Below, piece by piece: positions 6,250-12,014 of a stretch of 24,917 nucleotides of DNA (positions are counted from its first letter, which is position 1; the number at the start of each line of letters is the position of its first letter). This DNA comes from a virus: positions 1-24,917 of IMG/VR virus record IMGVR_UViG_3300025778_000076; one strand, 5' to 3'. A program made the position numbers and the translations under genes. Under the pieces are notes generated by a model. The model did no database searches. It saw nothing but the letters and a program-made list of their open reading frames with translations, and was not told where the DNA came from.

Positions 6250-6371
6250 GCGATCCATGCGGCTACTGCGGACACGCTAAGGAAGCACACCCTTTCGGCG
6301 GTTGCGACTACTGCGCCCTCGATAAGACCATTACCACCCCCTGCGATGACTACGAGGCTCCAAATGTCTAG
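6246..6371 (+). CDS. 41-residue zinc-finger-like protein
   Basis: GTG at 6246 overlapping the previous TGA. CGYCGHAKEAHPFGGCDYC has the pattern C-x2-C-G-H-x4-H-x3-G-C-x2-C, close to the protein at 759 and consistent with one zinc site. It overlaps the nuclease-like gene by 8 nt. Function unknown. Confidence 0.6.
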   Translation: MSDPCGYCGHAKEAHPFGGCDYCALDKTITTPCDDYEAPNV

Positions 6372-6807
6372 CCGTAAGCCGTTCAGCCAAACCCTCTACG
6401 ACAACGACGACAGCGCAAAAGACCAACTGATCGCCTACCTCGCCAACCACCGATTTCACAACCCCCGTGTGAACCCCGACCAATACGGGATCGACGTTCT
6501 CGCCGAGCGTGATGGGCAGCCGTATGCCTTTGAGGTGGAGGTGAAACACAACTGGAAAGGCACCCATTTCCCGTATAGCACTGTTCACTTTGCCGGGCGC
6601 AAGGCGAAGTTCACGGATGAGGCCGCCGCACCTATCCAAAACACCCATTTCGTCATGCTGAACCACGACCGCACCATCGCCCTCGCCATTAGTGGTGAAA
6701 TCATCGTCCAAGCCCAGAAAGTCGTCAAAGAGACGATCTACACACAGGGCGAGGAGTTCATCAGCGTTCCAAAGGCGCAAGCCAAGTTCTTCCGCATCGA
6801 AACTTGA
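6364..6807 (+). CDS. PD-(D/E)XK-like nuclease
   Basis: 148 residues from the ATG at 6364, with GAGG upstream. The segment YGIDVLAERDGQPYAFEVEV followed by K has the D ... E-x-E-x-K spacing of PD-(D/E)XK nucleases: the G-I-D aspartate, about 12 residues, then F-E-V-E-V-K. A helical N-terminus and a beta-rich C-terminal half fit the fold. Phage members act in recombination, host DNA breakdown or Holliday junction cleavage; which one cannot be told. Its TGA lies inside the -35 of the next promoter. Confidence 0.6.
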   Translation: MSSRKPFSQTLYDNDDSAKDQLIAYLANHRFHNPRVNPDQYGIDVLAERDGQPYAFEVEVKHNWKGTHFPYSTVHFAGRKAKFTDEAAAPIQNTHFVMLNHDRTIALAISGEIIVQAQKVVKETIYTQGEEFISVPKAQAKFFRIET

Positions 6808-6833
6808 CCGCACAACCCCACTTTGGCTAAGGT
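6804..6833 (+). promoter_or_regulatory. Promoter for the AP2-like genes
   Basis: TTGACC at 6804-6809, 18-nt spacer, TAAGGT at 6828-6833, then 7 nt to the ATG at 6841 with no ribosome binding site. Same design as 3684-3713, including an upstream stop codon inside the -35. Probably leaderless. Confidence 0.65.
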
Positions 6834-6840
6834 ATCCACC

Positions 6841-7206
6841 ATGCCCTCCCACCAACCAAACAAGGCAAAGCCGTGGGTCGCCAGAGTGAAGCGTGGCGGA
6901 CAGAGCACCTACCTCGGACATTTCAGCACTTACGACGAAGCGTGGGACGAAGAACAGGCGTATGCCGCCATCTACCCCGCCGCCATCAACAACAACCGGC
7001 AAAAGGCTGATCCGACCACTCCAAAAGTCCGCAAGCCGTTCGTAGCCCGCCGCTACAGAGGCGGATACATCACTTTGGGCTACTACGCCACCGCAGAGGA
7101 AGCACGAGCCGTAGAAGCCGCCTTCGACGCTGCAAACCCCCGCAAGAAGCCCGGTCCCAACCCCAACCCTGTCCGACCAGCACGAATGAGGAACAATGCC
7201 CACTAA
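6841..7206 (+). CDS. Protein with two AP2-like DNA-binding repeats
   Basis: 121 residues from the ATG at 6841. Two repeats, WVARVKRGGQSTYLGHFSTY ... EAW and FVARRYRGGYITLGYYATAE ... EARAVE, fit the AP2 plan: three beta strands with R and G, a Y-L-G-x-[FY]-x-T turn, then a helix. In phages AP2 domains are best known from homing endonucleases; here they stand alone, so a DNA-binding or regulatory protein is likely. A third unit is encoded by the next gene. The C-terminus is basic and Pro-rich. Confidence 0.72.
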   Translation: MPSHQPNKAKPWVARVKRGGQSTYLGHFSTYDEAWDEEQAYAAIYPAAINNNRQKADPTTPKVRKPFVARRYRGGYITLGYYATAEEARAVEAAFDAANPRKKPGPNPNPVRPARMRNNAH

Positions 7207-7366
7207 CCGCTCCAAGCAACACCCCGGACTTATCCAACCGTGGCACGCCAGAGTGACCATGTACGGTGTTCGCTACCACCTCGGCTATTTCAGCACCTAT
7301 GAGGAAGCCCTCGCCGCAGAGAACGAGTTCCGTGAGATCAACACCCACGCACTCACCACAGCCTAA
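7196..7366 (+). CDS. Single AP2-like domain protein
   Basis: 56 residues from the ATG at 7196 (TGAGGAA upstream), overlapping the previous gene by 11 nt. One AP2-like unit, WHARVTMYGVRYHLGYFSTY then EEALAAENEFREI, closely matching the two repeats upstream and arising by duplication. Likely DNA-binding. Confidence 0.7.
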   Translation: MPTNRSKQHPGLIQPWHARVTMYGVRYHLGYFSTYEEALAAENEFREINTHALTTA

Positions 7367-7394
7367 ACGCCGAAACGGGGGTAAAGTAGTGAAC

Positions 7395-7532
7395 ATGACT
7401 GACGAGAAGTGCCATTTCTGCGGAGCCACCATTGAGCACGCCCCTACAGGGGAATGGCGGCACAAACAGAGCATCGCCAAGGCGTGCGACCTTGACGACC
7501 CCACCTCCACGACCGCAGAGCCAAAGCGATGA
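7395..7532 (+). CDS. 45-residue Cys-motif protein
   Basis: MTDEKCHFCGATIEHAPTGE, then WRHKQSIAKACDL: the same C-x2-C ... G-E-W-x-H ... C unit as the head of the gene at 2136. TAAAGT at 7382-7387 ends 7 nt before the ATG, so this may be another leaderless start. It ends in ATGA with the next gene. Likely zinc-binding; function unknown. Confidence 0.6.
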   Translation: MTDEKCHFCGATIEHAPTGEWRHKQSIAKACDLDDPTSTTAEPKR

Positions 7533-7717
7533 AGAAGAAGCAACTCCGTCGTGAAATCGCACACCTGAACACCCGTTTCGATGCCCTCCTCGCACTGGTA
7601 GAGCACAACGACAAGACCCAATACGACCGTGTGACCAACCTCGTCAAGTCTCTTGAAACCACCGATCAGGTGCTCGACGAAGTGGTGCACACTCTCCGCA
7701 CCCGCAACCGTGCCTGA
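7529..7717 (+). CDS. Small coiled-coil protein
   Basis: 62 residues in ATGA overlap. Nearly all helix with heptad spacing (EIAHLNTRFDALLALVEHND and later VTNLVKSLETTDQVLDEVVH). It precedes and slightly overlaps the TerS candidate, so it may be an oligomeric accessory of packaging; this is inferred from position only. Confidence 0.6.
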   Translation: MKKKQLRREIAHLNTRFDALLALVEHNDKTQYDRVTNLVKSLETTDQVLDEVVHTLRTRNRA

Positions 7718-8270
7718 GACGACCTACCCACTACCGAAGAAGAAGCCACTAGGCGTGTCCGAGAAGCGAGCAAAGGCCAGAGCAGAGGCACCGCAGCCCC
7801 GTGTAGGGCGCAAGACCCTACTGACCCCTGAGATGACCGCCACCATCACCGACCTCCTACGGAGAGGGAACTACCTGAGCACGGTCGCTAAGGCCGTAGG
7901 GCTGAACCCCAGCACGCTCCAAGTGTGGCTAAAGCGAGGGAACGACCTCATCGCAGAGGATCGTGAATACGACGATTACGAACAGCAGTTTGTGGACTAC
8001 GCCCTAGAAGTAGAAAAGGCGAGGGCACGGGCAGAGATCAACGCCGTTGAGGTCATCAGGTCAGCATCCACGACACAGTGGCAGGCGGCAGCGTGGTATC
8101 TAGAGCGCACCAACAACCCACAGTGGGGCAGGACAGTCCGCACCGAAGTCACCGGAGCAGAGGGCGGTCCGATCCAAGTAGATGCCGATAGCGTCATGCG
8201 GAAGTTGGAAGCCCTACAGCAACGCTATGTAGAGGCAGATGTAGTCCAAGACGCAGAGTTGGAAGCCTAG
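7710..8270 (+). CDS. terS: Terminase small subunit candidate (HTH)
   Basis: 186 residues from the GTG at 7710, whose start lies inside the end of the previous gene. After a basic Pro-rich leader there is a helix-turn-helix, LLRRGNYLSTVAKAVGLNPS then TLQVWLKRGN at about residues 50-78, followed by long helices (YEQQFVDYALEVEKARARAE) and a C-terminal region ending in acidic residues. This is the layout of phage small terminases: DNA-binding HTH, oligomerisation helices, tail contacting TerL. It is separated from terL by the 8.27-8.87 kb non-coding region, which may contain its binding site. A terminator follows. Confidence 0.75.
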   Translation: MPETTYPLPKKKPLGVSEKRAKARAEAPQPRVGRKTLLTPEMTATITDLLRRGNYLSTVAKAVGLNPSTLQVWLKRGNDLIAEDREYDDYEQQFVDYALEVEKARARAEINAVEVIRSASTTQWQAAAWYLERTNNPQWGRTVRTEVTGAEGGPIQVDADSVMRKLEALQQRYVEADVVQDAELEA

Positions 8271-8285
8271 CCCTTACAGCAAGAA

Positions 8286-8310
8286 GCCCCCGGTGGACAG
8301 GACCGGGGGC
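8286..8310 (+). terminator. Hairpin terminator after terS
   Basis: A perfect 9-bp GC-rich stem, GCCCCCGGT (8286-8294) and ACCGGGGGC (8302-8310), with a 7-nt loop, 15 nt after the terS stop. No T-tract follows, which is common for actinobacterial terminators. Confidence 0.75.
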
Positions 8311-8557
8311 AACTCGCTATCCACAGTCGCCGTCAGCGGTCGGTGCACTGCATACACACAGGCCGGGGAACAAGGAAACCCTGCCAATGCGATACCTGCC
8401 ATGATAGCCCCTCCACAGGGACGCTGCAAGTCAGGTGGTCGAGATACCCCCCCCTGTATGGCACACGCACACACGCATACCCCCCATAGGATTTCACTCC
8501 ACATAGACAAGTGCTATAAGACAGGGAACGCTATCTACGAAACGCTATAGCGAAGCC

Positions 8558-8601
8558 ATGCACGAACGATGCACAAGTCATGCACAAGTCATGCACAAGT
8601 T
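8558..8601 (+). repeat. Four tandem 11-bp iterons
   Basis: Units at 8558 (ATGCACGAACG, diverged), 8569 (ATGCACAAGTC), 8580 (ATGCACAAGTC) and 8591 (ATGCACAAGTT). The period of about one helical turn puts all copies on one face of the DNA, as in protein-binding iteron arrays. Just upstream AACGCTAT occurs twice (8527 and 8541), the second copy within a palindrome. Candidate TerS or replication-initiator binding site. Confidence 0.8.
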
Positions 8602-8659
8602 CTGCAACAACTTTGGATCGCATCACGCAGGCGTGGGTTGTCTCCCTAGGAGGTGGGAG

Positions 8660-8761
8660 GTGATTTCACAGCGCACCCTCCACAGGATATTTCAAGCGAC
8701 TTTTTGGATTTTGCCGCAGGGTGACCCCCTCACTACACAACGGCTCAGTTTCGGAGACTAA
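8660..8761 (+). CDS. Possible 33-residue peptide
   Basis: GTG at 8660 with a strong AGGAGG at 8648-8653; reads VISQRTLHRIFQATFWILPQ and ends after LSFGD at TAA. The ribosome binding site is as good as any in the window, but the product has no recognisable feature and lies in an otherwise regulatory stretch. A small hairpin (CTCCC 8642-8646 / GGGAG 8655-8659) encloses the ribosome binding site. Treat as tentative. Confidence 0.3.
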   Translation: MISQRTLHRIFQATFWILPQGDPLTTQRLSFGD

Positions 8762-8833
8762 ACTACGGTTGAGTGTGGTGTAATCCCAACCCCACAAAAC
8801 TTTGGCAGCCTATTTCGGGGACTATAGGGGGGT

Positions 8834-8868
8834 TGTTTCACACGGGGAGCGTGAAACATTGGTAATCT
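8834..8868 (+). promoter_or_regulatory. Operator-like inverted repeat and -10 before the SAM methyltransferase
   Basis: TGTTTCAC (8834-8841) and GTGAAACA (8851-8858) are perfect 8-bp inverted arms with a 9-nt gap, placed just upstream of the -10 TAATCT (8863-8868). The ATG at 8875 follows 6 nt later with no ribosome binding site, so the transcript is likely leaderless. The arms resemble the over-represented word GTGAAATC. Confidence 0.55.
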
Positions 8869-8874
8869 TCCCTC

Positions 8875-9453
8875 ATGGGACTTCCAAACTGGTTCGATCA
8901 TGTTCGAGGAACCTTTGTTGAGCAACTGTCGCCCCTGTTTGGGGCAAAGGATTTCACGGCACTGCAAGTTGGGGCGTATGTCGGTCATGCGTCGGAGTGG
9001 TTGCTTGCTTTCCTGCTTACTGACGAGGGATCACGGCTCGACGATGTAGATACTTGGCTTGGAAGCGATGAAGCGGAGCATCAAGCCCTTGATTTCACTG
9101 AGGTAGAGCGGGAATACCGAGAGCGATTGAAGCATTGGCTTGCCCTCGGGCAGGTGTCGGCGTTCAAGATGACCTCCGACGACTTCTTCCGTATGGCCTG
9201 CCCCGTTGAGGAATACGACTTCATCTACATTGACGGCGACCATCGCTCGCATCAGGTTCTCCGAGATGCGATCAACGCTGACGCTGGACTGAAGCACGGT
9301 GGAATACTTGCCTTCGACGACTACTCGTGGTCGGCGGGAACCGGAGTAGATGCCGACCAACCCAAACTTGCTATTGACGCTTTTCTGGCGACTTTTGGAA
9401 GATACTACGAGGTCCTCCACGAGGGGCAGCAAGTCTGGCTGCGGAAGCACTGA
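8875..9453 (+). CDS. Class I SAM-dependent methyltransferase
   Basis: 192 residues. Rossmann-type features: TALQVGAYVGHASEWLLAFL (glycine loop), VDTWLGSDEA, EEYDFIYIDGDHRSHQVLRD and LKHGGILAFDDYSWS. This matches the Methyltransf_24 type, often found beside glycosyltransferases or in phages with small-molecule or protein substrates. It is a single-gene unit between the putative packaging site and terL. The substrate is unknown; the DPPY/NPPY motif of DNA methylases is absent. Confidence 0.85.
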   Translation: MGLPNWFDHVRGTFVEQLSPLFGAKDFTALQVGAYVGHASEWLLAFLLTDEGSRLDDVDTWLGSDEAEHQALDFTEVEREYRERLKHWLALGQVSAFKMTSDDFFRMACPVEEYDFIYIDGDHRSHQVLRDAINADAGLKHGGILAFDDYSWSAGTGVDADQPKLAIDAFLATFGRYYEVLHEGQQVWLRKH

Positions 9454-9472
9454 TCCATTTCCTATAGGAAGG

Positions 9473-9478
9473 TAGAAT
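9473..9478 (+). promoter_or_regulatory. -10 element before the terL operon
   Basis: TAGAAT lies 6 nt before the ATG at 9485 with no clear ribosome binding site, matching the leaderless pattern. It would drive the small membrane protein and the terminase genes. No convincing -35 is visible. Confidence 0.5.
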
Positions 9479-9484
9479 AATGCC

Positions 9485-9586
9485 ATGATCGCAGCGTTCC
9501 TCCTTGACCAATGGAAGCAGTATGCGGCGGCTTTTGGCGGCGGCGTGTTGTTCGTCTTACTGGTGTCCTTCTTCCGTAAGCCATGA
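9485..9586 (+). CDS. 33-residue membrane protein before terL
   Basis: ATG at 9485, stop in ATGA with terL. Short amphipathic start (MIAAFLLDQWKQYAAAFGGG) followed by a transmembrane helix (VLFVLLVSFF) and basic RKP end. Translational coupling to terL suggests co-expression; a small membrane protein at this place might help lysis timing or prohead assembly, but that is speculation. Confidence 0.55.
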   Translation: MIAAFLLDQWKQYAAAFGGGVLFVLLVSFFRKP

Positions 9587-11319
9587 ACCCCGTCGTCCAA
9601 CGCCTTCTCGGTGCCAACAAAGATCAACGTCGTGAAATCCTGACCGGGCTGAAGCCCGAGGAACTCGCCATCGTGTTCCGAGAGTTGGAGGAGATCGAGC
9701 GCACCCCGCCCCGCCGGTGGTTCTGCGCCCGTGAAACCTGCAACGGCAACCCCCATGTGGGATTTCACTGGTGCGAGCACCCCATTGACGGACAGCACAC
9801 GCCGTTCTGCAAGCACGCTCGAACCCCGCAGCGACCACCCGCCGACGAGTCCAATACAAGCCCGTGGCTCACATGGTTTTTCAGCGGCGGTCGTGGGACG
9901 GGCAAGACACGAGCCGGAGCGGAGTGGGTTTTGGACTTGGTGTGGAACCAAGGCTACAAGCGCATCGCCCTCGTAGGCCGAACCCCTGCCGATGTTCGAG
10001 ATGTGATGATCTACGGGGACAGCGGCATTATGAACTGCTCCCCGCCCAATGTGCGCCCACAGCACGAGCCGACGAAGCGGCGGCTGATCTGGCCGAACGG
10101 CGCACAGGCGTTCACCTACTCCGCTGCCGCCCCCTCGCAGTTGCGTGGTCCGCAGCACGACGCAGCGTGGTGTGTTTTGGAAGGCGAACTCGTGACGACC
10201 GCTCGGGGTGAAATCCCCATCGAACAAGTCGTTGTCGGCGATCTCGTCGCCACCCGTGATGGCTGGAAGCAAGTCCTCGCCGCCACAATGACGAACCCTG
10301 ACGCAGAGGTGCTGGAAATCCACACCGAGTCGGGCAATGTCCTGCGGTGCACCCCGAACCACCGTGTCTGGGTCAATGGGGACTGGGTGCTCGCCGAGAG
10401 CATCGTTCCAAGCGATAGAGTGCTGGCATGGATTTCACATACGGACCCGCAGCGTGGATCGAGTGGGACGGAAGCCGCTGGCACCGTTCCAAAAGCGGCT
10501 ACTACAAAGACCGGACAGGGAGCCTGCTTCATGTCGTCGTGTGGGAGCACTGCAACGGAAGGCGGCTCACGCCTGACGAGATCGTGCACCACATCGACCA
10601 CAACCCCTCCAACAACACACCCGACAACCTGCGGGTCATGCTGCGAGCCGACCACATCAGGCTCCATATGGAGGAGCGTGGCTTCACGGCTCAGCCGGGT
10701 CTTGCCAAGATGGGTGCCGAAGCACTTTGGAAGAACCGCAAGCCACAGCCCGTCGTCTGCGATCAGTGTGGAACTCACTACGAAAGCGTCGGTATGCGAG
10801 CGAGGTTCTGCTCCAAAGCCTGTAGCAACGAGCACCTCCGTCTCCGCCGTATTTCAGAACGGGCAGAGAGGCGCAGTTTACGATCTCACGGTTGAGGGAG
10901 CACACGAGTTCTTCGCTGGCGGCATCCTCGTCCACAACTGCGACGAGTTGGCAGCGTGGACCGATGCTCCAAAGGGCGACACCTTGGACACGAGTTGGAA
11001 CAACCTCATGCTTGGACTTCGCCTCGGACAGATGCCTCGATGCCTCGTGACCACGACCCCGAAGCGGGTCAAGTTGGTTCGGCAAGTCATGGAGCGGCGC
11101 ACCACGGTCGTCACGAACGGCTCGACCTACGAGAACCTCGACAACCTCGCTCCGGCGTTCCGTGAGCAGGTGCTCGCTTCGTATGAGGGCACACGGATCG
11201 GCGAGCAGGAACTCAAAGGTGTCCTGCTGACCGATGTGGAAGGTGCGCTGTGGACGATGGAGATGATCGACAACGCCCGTGGTGAGTTTTGGAAGCCAGC
11301 CATGTTGGAACCGGCATGA
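9583..11319 (+). CDS. terL: Terminase large subunit, ATPase part, intein-containing
   Basis: 578 residues including a 256-residue intein (residues 197-452); 322 after splicing. N-terminal region with four cysteines (C48, C53, C64, C76) and nearby histidines, perhaps a zinc unit. Walker A SGGRGTGKT at residues 101-109; Walker B region DAAW | CDELAAW, split by the intein just before the catalytic D-E; motif III VTTTPKR; then EGALWTMEMIDNARG. The ORF stops where the nuclease domain should begin; the nuclease is encoded by the next ORF in another frame, joined by ATGA. So this packaging motor is split into ATPase and nuclease proteins unless there is a sequence error. Confidence 0.93.
   Translation: MNPVVQRLLGANKDQRREILTGLKPEELAIVFRELEEIERTPPRRWFCARETCNGNPHVGFHWCEHPIDGQHTPFCKHARTPQRPPADESNTSPWLTWFFSGGRGTGKTRAGAEWVLDLVWNQGYKRIALVGRTPADVRDVMIYGDSGIMNCSPPNVRPQHEPTKRRLIWPNGAQAFTYSAAAPSQLRGPQHDAAWCVLEGELVTTARGEIPIEQVVVGDLVATRDGWKQVLAATMTNPDAEVLEIHTESGNVLRCTPNHRVWVNGDWVLAESIVPSDRVLAWISHTDPQRGSSGTEAAGTVPKAATTKTGQGACFMSSCGSTATEGGSRLTRSCTTSTTTPPTTHPTTCGSCCEPTTSGSIWRSVASRLSRVLPRWVPKHFGRTASHSPSSAISVELTTKASVCERGSAPKPVATSTSVSAVFQNGQRGAVYDLTVEGAHEFFAGGILVHNCDELAAWTDAPKGDTLDTSWNNLMLGLRLGQMPRCLVTTTPKRVKLVRQVMERRTTVVTNGSTYENLDNLAPAFREQVLASYEGTRIGEQELKGVLLTDVEGALWTMEMIDNARGEFWKPAMLEPA
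10416..10421 (+). promoter_or_regulatory. -10 element inside the intein before the HNH ORF
   Basis: TAGAGT ends 6 nt before the HNH ATG at 10428, the same hexamer and spacing as the leaderless promoter at 3708-3713. The TAG of this element also closes the HNH frame upstream, fixing the ATG as the first available start. No good -35 is visible, and chance agreement is about 2% for any one gene. Confidence 0.4.
10428..10895 (+). CDS. HNH homing endonuclease nested out of frame in the intein
   Basis: 155 residues in the frame one base behind terL. WDGSRWHRSKSGYYKDRTG leads into HVVVWEHCNGRRLTPDEIVH, HIDHNPSNNTPDNLRVML and DHIRLHM, a complete HNH beta-beta-alpha-metal core (H-H-I-D-H-N ... N-L ... 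H). The C-terminus has a zinc finger, CDQCGTHYESVG then FCSKACSNEH. It starts after intein block B and stops inside block F. Codon patterns and protein sense lie in this frame rather than in the terL frame. It is presumably a homing enzyme for the intein-less terL site. Confidence 0.88.
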   Translation: MDFTYGPAAWIEWDGSRWHRSKSGYYKDRTGSLLHVVVWEHCNGRRLTPDEIVHHIDHNPSNNTPDNLRVMLRADHIRLHMEERGFTAQPGLAKMGAEALWKNRKPQPVVCDQCGTHYESVGMRARFCSKACSNEHLRLRRISERAERRSLRSHG

Positions 11320-11945
11320 TTGAAATACACCCCGAGCAGTTCACCAAAATCGTCATCGGTGTTGACCCTGCCATCACCTCGGGCGAGGACGCAGACGAAA
11401 CGGGCATCATCGTTGTCGCCTCCGGTCCCCACCAGCCCTCGACTTGTGTGATACCATCCTGCACCGCTCACGGCTACGTCCTGCAAGATGCCACGCCGCC
11501 CAAGTCCAACAAGAACTCCATTGACCGGTGGGTGAAGGTTGTCGTGGACCTCTACGACGAATGGAACGCCAACATCATCGTCGTTGAGAACAACGCCGGA
11601 CGGGAACTTTTGGAAATGGCCTTGCGGACAGTGCGCTCCGACTTGCCGATCCACCGCCCCAACGCCATCGAGAACAAGAAGGCACGAGCGGAACCTATCG
11701 TGGCTCTCTACGAGCAGGGGCGCATCCACCATGTAGGCGACCCGTTGCAGTTCGCCGAGTTGGAGGAACAGATGACGACATGGGTTCCAAAAGAGGGGAG
11801 CGGGCGAGGCTCGAAATCGCCTGACCGTGTGGACGCTCTCGTGTGGGCGTTGGCTGAACTCAACCTACAGGGCAAGAAGCCGAAGCAGGGAGTATCTGCC
11901 ATCGCTCCCATCGGGCTGATGCAGAACAACGTCTGGTCGATTTGA
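11316..11945 (+). CDS. Terminase large subunit, nuclease part
   Basis: 209 residues from the ATG at 11316, which forms ATGA with the stop of the ATPase ORF; a TTG at 11289 in the same frame is possible but poorer. RNase H-like nuclease motifs: VIGVDPAITSGEDADETG (first Asp), IIVVENNAGRELLEMAL (Glu) and SPDRVDALVWALAEL (last Asp). This is the usual C-terminal domain of TerL. The two ORFs together give about 531 residues, a normal TerL size. Stop-start coupling would keep the two parts in similar amounts. Confidence 0.92.
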   Translation: MIEIHPEQFTKIVIGVDPAITSGEDADETGIIVVASGPHQPSTCVIPSCTAHGYVLQDATPPKSNKNSIDRWVKVVVDLYDEWNANIIVVENNAGRELLEMALRTVRSDLPIHRPNAIENKKARAEPIVALYEQGRIHHVGDPLQFAELEEQMTTWVPKEGSGRGSKSPDRVDALVWALAELNLQGKKPKQGVSAIAPIGLMQNNVWSI

Positions 11946-11950
11946 ACGGC

Positions 11951-11991
11951 AAGCGACGGAGGCCGAGTGGCATCTCGAACCTCCGTCGCTT
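11951..11991. terminator. Bidirectional terminator between convergent units
   Basis: AAGCGACGGAGG (11951-11962) pairs perfectly with CCTCCGTCGCTT (11980-11991), a 12-bp stem with a 17-nt loop that has its own short CGAG/CTCG stem. It sits between the terL nuclease (+) and the HTH gene (-) and can serve both. Confidence 0.88.
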
Positions 11992-12014
11992 TCGGTTCCC
12001 GTAGTCAGGAGGGA

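Larger units (their letters stand above)
8271..8874. other. Non-coding region between terS and the methyltransferase
   Basis: About 600 nt with no convincing long gene. In order: a terminator hairpin (8286-8310), two C-tracts around a CA-rich stretch (8445-8487), a TGC-TATAAG promoter-like element (about 8512-8520), the 10-bp palindrome CGCTATAGCG (8543-8552), four 11-bp iterons (8558-8601), a possible 33-codon ORF (8660), a TAAACT element (8759-8764) and an operator-like inverted repeat (8834-8858). Position between terS and terL makes a packaging site or an origin likely. Confidence 0.6.
10171..10938 (+). mobile_element. Intein in TerL Walker B, with out-of-frame HNH gene
   Basis: Begins with Cys1 (CVLEGELVTTARGEIPIEQV, block A) and has block B (GNVLRCTPNHRVWV), block F (VYDLTVEGAHEFFAGG) and the terminal V-H-N followed by extein Cys453. 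All splicing residues (Cys1, the block B Thr and His, the penultimate His, Asn and Cys+1) are present, so splicing is expected. Between blocks B and F the splicing frame is about 150 residues rich in S, T, P and R with no domain, because a complete HNH endonuclease is encoded there in another frame (10428-10895). Confidence 0.93.

Noticed and set aside
6331-7260. 309-codon - strand frame opposite the nuclease and AP2 genes
   Set aside because: Lies exactly opposite recognised + genes and reads as low-information Val/Gly/Leu-rich sequence.
8440-8610. CRISPR array
   Set aside because: The repeats are 11 bp in direct tandem without spacers.
8271-8874. tRNA or other structured RNA gene
   Set aside because: No cloverleaf or conserved T-loop pattern was seen here or elsewhere in the window.
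9031-10362. 443-codon open frame on the - strand opposite the methyltransferase and terL
   Set aside because: No recognisable motif, no ribosome binding site, and both genes on + are certain; it is a by-product of codon bias.
10171-10938. Group I or II intron in terL
   Set aside because: The terL frame is open throughout and carries intein splicing blocks at both ends, so protein splicing explains it without RNA splicing.
11281-11319. Programmed frameshift joining the two TerL halves
   Set aside because: The only run (TTTT at 11287-11290) does not make an X-XXY-YYZ heptamer in phase; ATGA coupling is the better explanation.
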